From positions 41,609 to 105,608 of the forward strand of contig JAFAYA010000040.1 in the NCBI GenBank assembly GCA_019240635.1: a stretch of DNA of 64,000 nt, given 5' to 3'. Position numbers and translations under genes: made by a program. The DNA is from Acidisphaera sp. Lineage in GTDB: Bacteria; Pseudomonadota; Alphaproteobacteria; Acetobacterales; Acetobacteraceae. The notes beneath the pieces are model-generated. The model saw only the letters and a program-made list of their open reading frames with translations. It was not told the origin of the DNA and ran no database searches. Numbering within the stretch: the stretch's first letter is position 1; every line of letters starts with the position of its first letter. This document shows, piece by piece, positions 7,500 to 17,284 of the stretch.

Positions 7500-9239
7500 A
7501 TGTCAGCTAGTGCCGCCACCCGCGTGGCCCCCCACGCTGCTACCGACCCCGGCGAGGACTTCTCCGCCCTGCTCGAAGAGACGCTGGGGCGCGATTCCGG
7601 CTTCGACGGCTCCGTCGTCACCGGCCGTATCGTCCGCCTCACCGACGACTATGCGATCGTCGATGTCGGCCTGAAGAGCGAAGGCCGCGTCGCGCTCAAG
7701 GAATTCGGTCCGCCCGGCAGCAAGCCGGAGATCAAGCCCGGAGACACCGTCGAACTCTACGTCGAGCGCTACGAGGATCGCGATGGCTCGATCGTGCTGT
7801 CGCGCGAGAAGGCACGCCGCGAGGAGGCCTGGACCAATCTTGAACGCGCCTTCGAAGGCAACCAGCGCGTCAACGGCTCGATCTACGGTCGGGTCAAGGG
7901 CGGCTTCACCGTCGATCTCGGCGGCGCGGTTGCCTTCCTGCCGGGCAGCCAAGTCGACATCCGCCCGGTGCGCGACGTCGGCCCGCTGATGGGCACGCCG
8001 CAGCCCTTCCAGATCCTGAAGATGGATCGCGCCCGCGGCAATATCGTCGTCTCCCGCCGCGCCGTGCTCGAGGAAACCCGCGCCGAGCAGCGCAGCGAGC
8101 TGATCCAGGGTCTCAAGGAAGGCATGATCCTGGACGGCGTGGTCAAGAACATCACCGACTACGGCGCCTTCGTCGATCTCGGCGGCGTCGACGGACTGCT
8201 GCATGTCACCGATATCGCCTGGAAGCGCATCAATCATCCCTCGGAGGCGCTGCAGATCGGCCAGCAGGTGAAAGTGCAGGTGATCCGCTTCAACCCGGAA
8301 ACCCAGCGCATCAGCCTCGGCATGAAGCAACTCGAGGCCGACCCATGGGAGGGTGTGGCGGCGAAGTACCCCGCCGGCGCCAAGTACACCGGCCGCGTCA
8401 CCAACATTACCGACTACGGCGCGTTCGTGGAGCTGGAGCCCGGCGTCGAGGGCCTCGTGCACGTGTCGGAGATGTCGTGGACCAAGAAGAACGTGCATCC
8501 GGGAAAAATCGTCGCGACCTCCCAGGAGGTCGAGGTGATGGTGCTCGACGTGGATTCCGGCAAACGCCGCATCTCGCTCGGCCTGAAGCAGGTGCAGGGC
8601 AATCCCTGGGAGCAGTTCGTCGACCAGCATCCGATCGGCTCAGTGGTCGAGGGCGAGATCCGCAACATGACGGAGTTCGGCCTGTTCATCGGCCTGTCGG
8701 TGGACATCGACGGCATGGTGCACATGTCCGACCTGTCCTGGGACGAGTCCGGCGAGACCGCGATGGCCAGGTACAACAAGGGCGACGTGGTCAAGGCCAA
8801 GGTGCTGGATGTCGACGTCGAGAAGGAGCGGATCAGCCTCGGCATCAAGCAGCTACAGGACGACCCGGCGGCCGACGTGCTCAGCCGCGTGCACAAGGGC
8901 GACATCGTCACCTGCGTGGTGACGGCGGTGCAGAGCAACGGCATCGAGGTGAAGGTGGACGAGGTACTGACCGGCTTTATCCGCCGCGCCGAGCTGGCGC
9001 GCGACAAGGGCGACCAGCGGCCCGACCGCTTTGCCGTGGGTGAGAAGGTGGACGCCAAGATCACGGCGATCGACCGGGCGGCGCGCAAGCTTTCGCTCAC
9101 CGTCAAGGGCAAGGAGATGGATGAGGAGAAGCAGGCGATGGTGGAGTACGGCTCGTCCGACTCCGGCGCCTCGCTCGGCGACATCCTCGGCGCGGCGATC
9201 CGCCGGCGCAATCAGCAGGCGCAGCAGGAGAACAGCTGA
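7500..9239 (+). CDS. rpsA: 30S ribosomal protein S1
   Basis: This 579-residue S1 binds mRNA on the small ribosomal subunit and helps load it. Six S1 RNA-binding domains are visible near residues 36-102, 120-186, 204-272, 290-360, 377-447 and 463-533. Classic strings are KNITDYGAFVDLGGVDGLLH and TNITDYGAFVELEPGVEGLV. The length is close to the usual 555-580. The frame is open further upstream to 7353, but homologues begin near MSASA followed by the DFSALLEETLG segment, so I chose the ATG at 7500. It heads the rpsA-sppA-ihfB group. A long inverted repeat follows the stop codon. Confidence 0.95.
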   Translation: MSASAATRVAPHAATDPGEDFSALLEETLGRDSGFDGSVVTGRIVRLTDDYAIVDVGLKSEGRVALKEFGPPGSKPEIKPGDTVELYVERYEDRDGSIVLSREKARREEAWTNLERAFEGNQRVNGSIYGRVKGGFTVDLGGAVAFLPGSQVDIRPVRDVGPLMGTPQPFQILKMDRARGNIVVSRRAVLEETRAEQRSELIQGLKEGMILDGVVKNITDYGAFVDLGGVDGLLHVTDIAWKRINHPSEALQIGQQVKVQVIRFNPETQRISLGMKQLEADPWEGVAAKYPAGAKYTGRVTNITDYGAFVELEPGVEGLVHVSEMSWTKKNVHPGKIVATSQEVEVMVLDVDSGKRRISLGLKQVQGNPWEQFVDQHPIGSVVEGEIRNMTEFGLFIGLSVDIDGMVHMSDLSWDESGETAMARYNKGDVVKAKVLDVDVEKERISLGIKQLQDDPAADVLSRVHKGDIVTCVVTAVQSNGIEVKVDEVLTGFIRRAELARDKGDQRPDRFAVGEKVDAKITAIDRAARKLSLTVKGKEMDEEKQAMVEYGSSDSGASLGDILGAAIRRRNQQAQQENS

Positions 9240-9260
9240 TCTTTGTCGGGCGACAAAAAA

Positions 9261-9379
9261 GGCCAGGGGGCTCTGCCCCCTGGACCCCCGGCAAAGGCAG
9301 AGCCTTTGCAATCCTCGATTTAAGTGAAGGGGTCTGGGGCTCGGCCCCAGCGGGGGTCCAGGGGGCGGAGCCCCTGGCC
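9261..9379. repeat. About 120-bp dispersed repeat, copy 1
   Basis: The element is itself an inverted repeat. Its left end (GGCCAGGGGGCTCTGCCCCC) and right end (GCGGAGCCCCTGGCC) are nearly complementary, with a central part reading GGCAAAGGCAGAGCC. A second copy in opposite orientation lies at 35915-36035. It fills the gap between rpsA and sppA, ending 8 nt before the sppA start. It could act as a terminator or attenuator between them. Confidence 0.75.
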
Positions 9380-9387
9380 TTCCTTTC

Positions 9388-10308
9388 GTGAGCCTCGAAA
9401 CCGACCTTCTGCTGGACCGGCGGCGCCTGAAACGCCGCCTGATCTTCTGGCGCGTGCTGGCCGTGGTTGCAGTCTGCGCCGCCCTGATCGTTGCAGTCGG
9501 CCGCGCGCCGCTGCCCGGGCTGGCGGGCCGGCACATCGCCCGTCTCAACGTCAGCGGCATCATCACCGAAGACCGCAAGCTGACCGAGGCGGTCGCGGCA
9601 CTGGCGAAAGATGCGCGCGTCGCCGCGCTGATCGTCACCATCGACAGCCCCGGCGGCTCCGTCTCCGGCGGCGAAAGCCTGCACGACGCGATCGCCGAGG
9701 TGGCGGCGAACAAGCCGGTCGCGGCGGTGATGGCGGGCGTCGCGGCCTCGGCCGGCTACATGGTCGCCGTGCCGGCGCAGCGCATCTTTGCGCGCAGCGC
9801 CACGCTGACCGGCTCGATCGGCGTGCTGCTGCAGACCGGCGAGGCGTCCGGCCTGCTCTCGCGCCTGGGCATCACCACGGACGCGATCGTCTCCGGCCCG
9901 CTGAAGGATCAGCCGAGCTTCACCGCCCCGCTCTCATCGGAAGGCCGGCAGTATCTGCAAGGGCTGGTCACGGACATGTACGACCAGTTCGTGACGATGG
10001 TGGCGGAAGGCCGGCACATGGACCCCGCCCGGGTGCGCGCGCTGGCCGACGGGCGCGCCTATACCGGGCGGCAGGCGCTGCAGCTCGGTCTGGTCGATGC
10101 GATCGGCGGCGAGACGGAGGCGCGGGACTGGCTCGCCGGCAAGGGCGTCTCGCGCGACCTGCCGGTGCGCGATGTCAGCACACGCGGCCTGCTCGAGCGC
10201 ACCTTCGGCGCGAGCCTCGGTGCAGGGCTGGCCGACGTGCTGAAAAGCCTTCTTGGCCAAGGGCTTACGCTTGACGGGGCGTGGGCGCTCTGGCAGCCTC
10301 GGCAATAG
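9388..10308 (+). CDS. sppA: Signal peptide peptidase SppA (36K type)
   Basis: This 306-residue membrane-anchored serine protease cleaves remnant signal peptides. An N-terminal membrane helix (about residues 18-38) follows the basic segment [20 protein letters not shown] is the family's SPGG motif. Ser121 ([10 protein letters not shown]) and Lys173 (SGPLKDQPS) are the likely catalytic dyad; their spacing of 52 equals that of Bacillus SppA. The single-domain length matches short SppA rather than the doubled E. coli form. The start is GTG at 9388. It lies between rpsA and ihfB, a common alphaproteobacterial order. Confidence 0.93.
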   Translation: MSLETDLLLDRRRLKRRLIFWRVLAVVAVCAALIVAVGRAPLPGLAGRHIARLNVSGIITEDRKLTEAVAALAKDARVAALIVTIDSPGGSVSGGESLHDAIAEVAANKPVAAVMAGVAASAGYMVAVPAQRIFARSATLTGSIGVLLQTGEASGLLSRLGITTDAIVSGPLKDQPSFTAPLSSEGRQYLQGLVTDMYDQFVTMVAEGRHMDPARVRALADGRAYTGRQALQLGLVDAIGGETEARDWLAGKGVSRDLPVRDVSTRGLLERTFGASLGAGLADVLKSLLGQGLTLDGAWALWQPRQ

Positions 10309-10355
10309 ACGGGGGACCGGGCCCGGACGAGCGTGCGGGCCTGGGCGCGGGGGCC

Positions 10356-10673
10356 ATGACCAAGTCGGAACTGATCGCCGAGCTTGCGGCCGCCAATCCG
10401 CATCTGCTCGCGCGCGACGTGGAAGTGATCGTGGGCACGATCTTCGACGAGATCACGACGGCGCTGGCGCACGGCGCACGGGTGGAGCTGCGCGGCTTCG
10501 GCGCCTTCACAGTCAAGCGCCGCGACGCGCGCACCGGGCGTAACCCGCGCACCGGGGAGGCGGTGCCGGTCGGCGAGAAGGCGGTGCCGTTCTTCAAGGC
10601 CGGCAAGGAGCTGCGCGAGCGGGTCAACCGCGGCAAGCCGGCGCGGGCCGCCGGCGACCGCGTCCGCGTCTGA
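10356..10673 (+). CDS. ihfB: Integration host factor subunit beta
   Basis: This 105-residue DNA-bending protein, with IhfA, shapes promoters, recombination sites and replication origins. [17 protein letters not shown] opens the fold, [15 protein letters not shown] is the central signature, and [11 protein letters not shown] is the DNA-contacting beta arm. The C-terminal tail [10 protein letters not shown] is slightly longer than usual. I chose the ATG at 10356 from the conserved N-terminus. The gene is 47 bp after sppA and 8 bp before the LapA-like gene, so the three are probably co-transcribed. Confidence 0.95.
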   Translation: MTKSELIAELAAANPHLLARDVEVIVGTIFDEITTALAHGARVELRGFGAFTVKRRDARTGRNPRTGEAVPVGEKAVPFFKAGKELRERVNRGKPARAAGDRVRV

Positions 10674-10681
10674 GGCCACGC

Positions 10682-11002
10682 ATGCTGCGCCTGTTGCTCG
10701 CGGTCCCGCTCCTGGTGCTGCTCGTGCTGTTCGCGCTGTCGAACACCGCGCCGGTGCGCATCGGCCTCTGGCCGACCGATCTCGGCCTCGTCGCGCCGCT
10801 TTCCGTGGCGATCCTGATGGCCGTGGCCGCCGGCTTGCTGGCCGGCGCGCTCCTCACCTGGTTCGGCGCGCTCGCCCAGCGCCGGCGCGCTCGCCGGGCG
10901 GAAGCCCGCGTCCGGGCGCTCGACGCCGAGATCGAGGGCCTGCGCGCCCGCCTGCAGCCTCCCCCGACCCTGCCTCCCCCGACCCTGCCGCCGCCGGCGT
11001 GA
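10682..11002 (+). CDS. LapA-domain (DUF1049) membrane protein
   Basis: This 106-residue inner-membrane protein has two hydrophobic helices (residues 3-20, LLLAVPLLVLLVLFALSN; and about 38-62). A basic coiled-coil-prone stretch follows (RRRARRAEARVRALDAEIEG), and the tail is a direct repeat of PPPTL. The FALSNTAPVRIGLWP segment is typical of LapA/DUF1049. In E. coli, LapA (YciS) works with LapB in control of lipopolysaccharide synthesis. No lapB neighbour is present here. It is directly downstream of ihfB, as in many Proteobacteria. Confidence 0.85.
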   Translation: MLRLLLAVPLLVLLVLFALSNTAPVRIGLWPTDLGLVAPLSVAILMAVAAGLLAGALLTWFGALAQRRRARRAEARVRALDAEIEGLRARLQPPPTLPPPTLPPPA

Positions 11003-11029
11003 CGCGGTCGGTGCGGCCGACGCGGAGGG

Positions 11030-12082
11030 CTACAGGATGTCGTCGCGGATGCACGCCTTGGCGTGGCCGGGTGCCACCTCCCGCAGCAGCGGCACCTGCA
11101 CGGCACAGGCGGCGAGGACGTGCGGGCAGCGGGTGCGGAAGACGCAGCCGGAGGGCGGCGCGAGCGGGCTCGGGATTTCGCCGGCCAGTCCGGGTCGGGT
11201 CGCCCGGCGCGCGGGATCCGGCTCCGGCACCGCTTCCAACAGGGCGGCGGTATAGGGATGGCGCGGGCGGCAGTAGAGGGCCTCTCGCGGGGCAATCTCC
11301 ATAAGCCGTCCGAGATACAGCACCGCCACGCGGTTGCTCACGTGCCGCACCACCGCCAGATCGTGCGCGATGAACAGCATGGTCAGCCCGAGCGATTGCC
11401 GGAGGTCCAGCAGCAGGTTCAGCACCTGCGCCTGCACCGAGACGTCGAGCGCCGAGACCGGCTCGTCGGCGATCACCAGCTCCGGCCCGACCGCAAGCGC
11501 GCGGGCGATGCCGATGCGCTGGCGTTGGCCGCCGGAGAATTCGTGGGGATAGCGGTCCATCGCGTCCTCGGGCAGGCCGACCTGGCGCAGCATGTTCGCG
11601 ACGCGCTCCGGCCGGTCGCGCCGGCTGCCGATGGCGTGGATCGCGAACGCCTCGCCGACGATGTCGCGTACCGTCAGCCGCGGGTTGAGGCTGGAATAGG
11701 GGTCCTGGAAGATCATCTGCATGCGCCTGCGATGGCGGCGCAGCGCGGCGCGCGGCAGATGGGTGATATCCTGGCCGTCGAAGCGCACGGCGCCGGCGCT
11801 CGGCTCGACCAGGCGAAGGATGGCGCGGCCGACGGTGGTCTTGCCGCTGCCGGATTCGCCGACGAGCCCCAACACCTCGCCGCGGCCGACGCTGAGGCTC
11901 AGCTCGCGCACCGCGCGCAGCGCCGGGACGGCACCGCCGAACCAACGGCGCTGCGGCGCGAACGTCACCTCGAGCGCCCGCAGCTCGACGAGAGCGTGAT
12001 CGCCGGAGGTGGAAACACCGGAGGCGTGAATCACGCTATCAACGAAGGCATGGAGCCGGACGGGTGGGCGCAAGCGACCCAT
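11030..12082 (-). CDS. Dipeptide/oligopeptide ABC transporter ATPase (DppF/OppF type)
   Basis: This is the last gene of the importer operon and provides one ATPase subunit. Walker A is [15 protein letters not shown], the signature is [14 protein letters not shown], and Walker B is LVIADEPVSALDVS. The C-terminal oligopeptide-transporter region has the cysteine cluster GCVFRTRCPH. The ATG at 12082 lies 18 bp after the previous stop codon. The first 30 residues are unlike the family and are encoded partly by a 45-bp dispersed repeat (11993-12037). A later non-ATG start is possible. The substrate specificity is unknown. Confidence 0.9.
   Translation of the reverse strand: MGRLRPPVRLHAFVDSVIHASGVSTSGDHALVELRALEVTFAPQRRWFGGAVPALRAVRELSLSVGRGEVLGLVGESGSGKTTVGRAILRLVEPSAGAVRFDGQDITHLPRAALRRHRRRMQMIFQDPYSSLNPRLTVRDIVGEAFAIHAIGSRRDRPERVANMLRQVGLPEDAMDRYPHEFSGGQRQRIGIARALAVGPELVIADEPVSALDVSVQAQVLNLLLDLRQSLGLTMLFIAHDLAVVRHVSNRVAVLYLGRLMEIAPREALYCRPRHPYTAALLEAVPEPDPARRATRPGLAGEIPSPLAPPSGCVFRTRCPHVLAACAVQVPLLREVAPGHAKACIRDDIL
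11993..12037 (-). repeat. 45-bp dispersed repeat, copy B
   Basis: The element is bounded by perfect 8-bp inverted ends (AGCGTGAT at 11993-12000, ATCACGCT at 12030-12037). Inside are two copies of CCGGAGG. The last half is identical over 21 nt to 3238-3258 in opposite orientation. It lies inside the unusual N-terminal part of the ATPase gene, so it looks inserted there. Confidence 0.6.
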
Positions 12083-12100
12083 CCGGCGCGAGCGGCGCGC

Positions 12101-13098
<998 letters not shown>

Positions 13099-13102
<4 letters not shown>

Positions 13103-13974
13103 GTGAGACGCCGGAGCCGCGGATCGAGCGCGTCGCGCAGCCCGTCGCCGACCGCCTGCAGCGCCAGCACGGTCGCCACCATGCACAGGCCGGGGGCAAA
13201 GATCAGCCAGTCGGCGCGACCGATATACTGCTGGCCGCCGGCGATCATGTTGCCCCAGCTCGGGCTGGTCGGCGGCACCCCGGCGCCGAGGAACGACAGA
13301 CCCGCCTCGGTCAGGATCGTCGCGGCGAAGGTGAAGGTGCACTGCACGAGCAGCGGCGACAGCAGGTTGGGCAGCAGATGCACGCGCATGACCCGCCAGT
13401 CCCCCGCACCGAGCGCCTCGGCCGCCTCGACGAACTGCAATTCGCGCAGCACCAGCGTGCCGCCGCGGACCACGCGGGCGACGCGCGGCGTGTAGACCGC
13501 GCCGAGTGCCACCACCACGTCGTAGAGCGAGGCGCCGAGTGCCGCCATCAGCGCGATGGCCAGCAGGATATCGGGAAACGCCATCATGGCGTCGGTGACG
13601 CGCATCAGGAAGCCGTCGAGGCGACGGACATAGCCGGCGGTGATGCCGACGATCGTGCCGGCGAGGCCGGAGAGCGCCACCACGAGCAGGCCGATCGTCA
13701 GCGAGATCCGCGCGCCGTACATGCATCGGGCGAGCACGTCGCGGCCGAATTCGTCCGACCCAAGCAGGTGCGCGGCCGAGGGCGGAGCGAGGCGGTGGAC
13801 GATGTCCATGCGCTGCGGCGCATACGGCACGAGCCAGGGTGCCGCCGCCGCGGCGATCAGCACCCCTGCCAGGACCAGCATGCCGAACAGTGCAAGCCGC
13901 CGCCGCACCAGGCGGCGCAGCAGTTCGCGAAGCGGTGCCGCGCGGGCCGGCGCTCGCGCGATCATGCCGGACAT
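13099..13974 (-). CDS. Dipeptide-type ABC transporter permease (DppC family)
   Basis: This 291-residue inner-membrane permease has six predicted helices, the first at about residues 30-52 ([18 protein letters not shown]). The conserved [19 protein letters not shown] after the first loop, and the coupling segment [20 protein letters not shown], are typical of DppC/OppC. It pairs with the DppB-type permease, whose stop codon overlaps its start by one base (13974). It acts in periplasm-to-cytoplasm uptake together with the binding protein at 14964. Confidence 0.92.
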
Positions 13975-14915
13975 CAGTAGCGCACCCGGGGGTCGAGCGC
14001 CGCGTACAGCAGGTCGACGGCGAGATTGATCAGCACGTAGGCGCCGGAGATCACCAGCAGCGCGCCCTGGATCACCGGATAGTCCCGCCGCAGCACCGCC
14101 GAGACCACGAGGTTGCCGATGCCGGGCAAGCCGAACACCGTCTCGGTGACGATCGCGCCGCCGATCAGCCCCGCGACGGTGAGGCCGAGCACCGTCAGTA
14201 CCTGCGTCCGCGCGTTGCGGAAGGCGTGCTTCATGATGACCGCGCCGGGCCCGAGCCCCTTTGCGCGCGCGGTGCGCACGTAGTCCTCGCCGAGCACGTC
14301 CAGCATGCTGGCGCGGGTGAAGCGGACGATCAGCGCGGAGTTCGGTATGCCGACTGCGATCGCCGGCAGGATCAGGTAGCGCAGATGCGCGAGCGGGCCC
14401 GCGCCCGGCGGCCCGTATCCGGCGACCGGCAGCACGTGCCAGCGCACGGCGAAATACTCGATGAGCGTCAGCCCGACCCAGAAGCTCGGCAGGCTTGCAG
14501 CGGTCATCGCGAGCCCGGTCGCCGCCTGGTCGAGCAGGCTGCCCCGCCGGACCGCGGCGAGCACGCCGACCGGCACGCCGAGCCCCACGGCGATGGCCGC
14601 GGCGATCGCCGTGAGCTGCAGCGTCAACGGCGCGCGCTGCGCGAGTGCCGCGGTGACGCTCTGGTCGAGGAAGATGGATTGGCCGAGCCGAAGCCCGGCG
14701 GCCGCCCGCATGAAGCTCAGATACTGCACCGGAAGCGACGCATCGAGACCGAGCCGCGCGCGCAGCGCGGCGACGTCCGCGGCGGTGGCGGAAGGGCCGA
14801 GCATCACCGCCGCCGGATCGCCGGGAATCACATGCGCGATCACGAACACCACTGACGCGACCAGGAACATCACGACGAGCATGCCGGCCAGGCGCCGCAG
14901 CATGAAGCGCGTCAC
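13974..14915 (-). CDS. Dipeptide-type ABC transporter permease (DppB family)
   Basis: This 313-residue permease has an N-terminal helix ([23 protein letters not shown]), a periplasmic segment and five more helices. The family markers [33 protein letters not shown] (coupling helix) and [13 protein letters not shown] are all present. It is the second gene of the importer operon, 48 bp after the binding-protein gene. DppB/DppC heterodimers import di- and oligopeptides, nickel or glutathione depending on the binding protein, so the sequence alone does not fix the substrate. Confidence 0.92.
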   Translation of the reverse strand: MTRFMLRRLAGMLVVMFLVASVVFVIAHVIPGDPAAVMLGPSATAADVAALRARLGLDASLPVQYLSFMRAAAGLRLGQSIFLDQSVTAALAQRAPLTLQLTAIAAAIAVGLGVPVGVLAAVRRGSLLDQAATGLAMTAASLPSFWVGLTLIEYFAVRWHVLPVAGYGPPGAGPLAHLRYLILPAIAVGIPNSALIVRFTRASMLDVLGEDYVRTARAKGLGPGAVIMKHAFRNARTQVLTVLGLTVAGLIGGAIVTETVFGLPGIGNLVVSAVLRRDYPVIQGALLVISGAYVLINLAVDLLYAALDPRVRY

Positions 14916-14963
14916 GGCGCGGCTACCTTCGCGGCGCGGCAGCTCAAGCCGGAGGAGCGAAGA

Positions 14964-16505
14964 TCAGGCCGCCAGGGAAACATTCCAGAACGCCGGCGGC
15001 TGCGCCGGCGTGAAGTCTTGCAGCTTCGTGCTGATGCCGTAGAGCAGCTTGTAGTAGCCGATCAGCAGGCTGGGCACCTGGCTGTAGAACAGCTCGTGCA
15101 TGCGCCGCCACGCCGCCAGCTTCGCCTCCGTGTTCGGCGCGGTGACAAAATTTTCCAGCGCCGCGCGCTTCTCGGGCGTGTCCCACCATCCCGCGTAGTT
15201 CGGGTTGAAGATGCTGAAGAAAGTAGGATCCGGCATGATCGGGCTGGACGTGACGAACGCCTCCCAACTGGTCGGGTCGTTGCGCTTCTGCAAGAGCGTC
15301 GCCCAGTCCATCACCTGCACATCGACCGTGAATCCGGCATCCTGCAGATTGGCGCCGGCCACCTGGGCGGCCTTGTACATATAGTCGTACTGGGTGGTCG
15401 TGAAGATGCGGAACGGCTGGCCCTTGTAGCCCGCCGCCTTCAGCATCGCCCTCGCCTTGGCCGGGTCGTGCGTGTCGTAGCCCGGCGTGTCCGCGACAAA
15501 ATAGTCGGTGCCCTTCGGGTAGATCGAGCCGGTGGCGGTCCACAGCGACGGCGGGCCGAACGCCGCGGCCAGCATGTCGCCCGGCACGGCCGCCGCCAGC
15601 GCCGCCTGACGGATGCGCAGGTCGGAGGTGAGCCCCGCCTTGGTGTTCATCGCCAGCAGTACCCAGCCCGGCGTGATCATCGTGCCCTGCTGCAGCCCGG
15701 GCTTGCCGGCAAGCTGCTGGTAGCTTTCGGTCGTCAGCACATCCGCGAAATGATATTCGCCGGAGATCAGTCCATCGGCGCGCGTGGTCGGGTTGCCGAC
15801 CGGAATGAAGCGCAGCTCGTCGACGTTTGCGGTGCGCGCGCCGACAAAACCGTTCGGCTTGCCCGGCGGCGAGGCGTATTTGTCGAAGCGCGCGACCCGG
15901 ATATAGCGGTCCGGCACGTGCTCGAGCAGGCGATATGGGCCGGTGCCGACAAATTTTTCCAACGGCCCGCTCGCCGCGGCGATGGCCTTCGGCATGATCG
16001 CGGAGGCGCCGTTGAACAGCGCGAGCAGGATGATCAGGGGTGAGTAGGGCTGCTTCAGCGCGATCTGCACGGTGTGCGGATCCGGTGCGCTGAGCGCCTC
16101 GACGGAGGGTGCCGCGGCCTGGGCGCGCGGCGACAGCTTCAGCCACCGCTGTAGTGACGCGACCACGTCGTCGGCCGTCATGACGCTGCCGTCGTGGAAC
16201 GGCACGTTCTCCCGCAGCGGTATCGTGTACCGCTTGCCGTCTTCGCTGATCTGCGGCATCGCGGCGGCCAGCACCGGGGCGACGTGAAACGACGGATCGC
16301 AGGCATACAGTGTCTCGAAAAAATGCTGGTCGATCTCGTTGACCAGGTCGGCCAACGTGGTCATCGGATCGAGCACGCCGGGCTCGCCGATCACGGCGAT
16401 ATTGGCGGCGTGTGCGCCCTGCGCCGCGGCGAAGCGCGTCGGCATAACCGCGGCGGCAGCCGCGGCGAGCAGCAGCCGGCGCTCCGGCGAAACCAGCTTT
16501 TCCAT
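14964..16505 (-). CDS. ABC transporter substrate-binding protein, family 5
   Basis: This 513-residue periplasmic binding protein determines what the importer takes up. The N-terminus MEKLVSPERRLLLAAAAAAV is a signal peptide with a twin arginine followed by LLL, so export by Tat or Sec is possible. Family-5 hallmarks are present: YTIPLRENVPFHDGSVMTADDVV near residue 95 and FVGTGPYRLLEHVPDR near residue 185. It opens the operon that continues with DppB-, C-, D- and F-type genes. A degenerate operator lies about 50 bp upstream. The neighbouring catabolic genes suggest a peptide-like or amino-acid-derived ligand, which is inference. Confidence 0.9.
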   Translation of the reverse strand: MEKLVSPERRLLLAAAAAAVMPTRFAAAQGAHAANIAVIGEPGVLDPMTTLADLVNEIDQHFFETLYACDPSFHVAPVLAAAMPQISEDGKRYTIPLRENVPFHDGSVMTADDVVASLQRWLKLSPRAQAAAPSVEALSAPDPHTVQIALKQPYSPLIILLALFNGASAIMPKAIAAASGPLEKFVGTGPYRLLEHVPDRYIRVARFDKYASPPGKPNGFVGARTANVDELRFIPVGNPTTRADGLISGEYHFADVLTTESYQQLAGKPGLQQGTMITPGWVLLAMNTKAGLTSDLRIRQAALAAAVPGDMLAAAFGPPSLWTATGSIYPKGTDYFVADTPGYDTHDPAKARAMLKAAGYKGQPFRIFTTTQYDYMYKAAQVAGANLQDAGFTVDVQVMDWATLLQKRNDPTSWEAFVTSSPIMPDPTFFSIFNPNYAGWWDTPEKRAALENFVTAPNTEAKLAAWRRMHELFYSQVPSLLIGYYKLLYGISTKLQDFTPAQPPAFWNVSLAA

Positions 16506-16555
16506 CGCGTCCTCTCGTTCCGGCCGGCGATGCCCGAGGATAGGTCGCCGGCCGA

Positions 16556-16571
16556 CTTTCGCAAAAGAAAT
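16556..16571. promoter_or_regulatory. Weak copy of the TTTTC-N6-GAAAA operator, before the ABC operon
   Basis: The sequence is CTTTCGCAAAAGAAAT. It keeps the TTTC-N6-GAAA core and spacing of the three stronger boxes, but lacks their central TAATAG. It lies 51 bp upstream of the binding-protein start and 20 bp after the regulator's stop. It would bring the importer into the same regulon. Confidence 0.4.
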
Positions 16572-16590
16572 ACCGAAGGCTCCCGCCGGT

Positions 16591-17226
16591 TCAGCCCGGG
16601 CGGCGCCGCCGTGCCGGCGCCTGCGCCGCCGGGTCGGCCGGCGAGATCGCGATCACGTTGATGATCGCGGCCTTCGCCCGCCCGACCCGCAGGAAAGCGT
16701 GGCCGACCCGGCTGTCGAAATACGCGGAATCGCCGGTATGCAGGATGGCAGGCGGATGGCCGATCCGGTGCAGCGCCACCGTGCCCGAGGCGACCCAGAC
16801 GAACTCCTCGCCGGGGTGGCTGTTGAATGGCCCGAACGCCTCCAGCGTGGCGGTCTTCACCTCGGTCAGCAGCGGCACCATGCGCTTGCCCGAAACCTCC
16901 GCGCACAGATATTCGTAGCGGTAGTTCTCGCCCGCGACCTGCCGGCCGCCGCGGCGCAGCGTCAGGCCGAGCACGCCATCCAGCCGCGCCACCGGCGCCT
17001 CGGCGAGCAGTTCGGCGATGTCGATCTGCAGTCCGCCGGCGATCTTCAGCAGGCTTTCGTAGGTCAGGGAAATCTGCCGGTTCTCGACCTTCGAGAGGGT
17101 GGAGACGGCCAGCCGCACGCGCCCGGCCATCTCCTGCAAGGTCCAGCCGCGCGCCTTGCGCAGATGGCGGAGCCTGCCGCCCAGGTCGATCCCGCCCTCG
17201 CTCGCCGCGTCGGTTCTTGCCCGCAT
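16591..17226 (-). CDS. XRE-family regulator with C-terminal cupin sensor
   Basis: This 211-residue transcription regulator has a helix-turn-helix domain at residues 14-73 (LGGRLRHLRKARGWTLQEMA, then STLSKVENRQISLTYESLLK) and a cupin domain at about 110-200 (HPGEEFVWVASGTVALHRIG, then LHTGDSAYFDSRVGHAFL). This layout matches the SutR/PuuR type, where the cupin senses a small molecule. It is transcribed divergently from the ammonia-lyase gene. The box at 17264-17279 lies between them, so it probably controls itself and the catabolic genes. I chose the ATG at 17226. The frame is open far upstream but without family similarity. Confidence 0.88.
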   Translation of the reverse strand: MRARTDAASEGGIDLGGRLRHLRKARGWTLQEMAGRVRLAVSTLSKVENRQISLTYESLLKIAGGLQIDIAELLAEAPVARLDGVLGLTLRRGGRQVAGENYRYEYLCAEVSGKRMVPLLTEVKTATLEAFGPFNSHPGEEFVWVASGTVALHRIGHPPAILHTGDSAYFDSRVGHAFLRVGRAKAAIINVIAISPADPAAQAPARRRRPG

Positions 17227-17263
17227 GCCGCCATCCTGACCGCCCGCATTGCCGGGCCCGTCG

Positions 17264-17279
17264 TTTTCTAATAGGAAAA
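17264..17279. promoter_or_regulatory. Operator box 1: TTTTC-N6-GAAAA
   Basis: TTTTCTAATAGGAAAA is a perfect five-base inverted repeat with the centre TAATAG. It stands out as AT-rich in very GC-rich DNA. It is 38 bp upstream of the regulator start and 6 bp before the ammonia-lyase start. Two further copies lie at 21080-21095 and 23050-23065. Confidence 0.75.
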
Positions 17280-17284
17280 GCCGC

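Noticed and set aside
17249..17284. Upstream ATG for the ammonia-lyase-like gene
   Set aside because: It would place operator box 1 inside the coding region. Homologous sequence starts after 17285.
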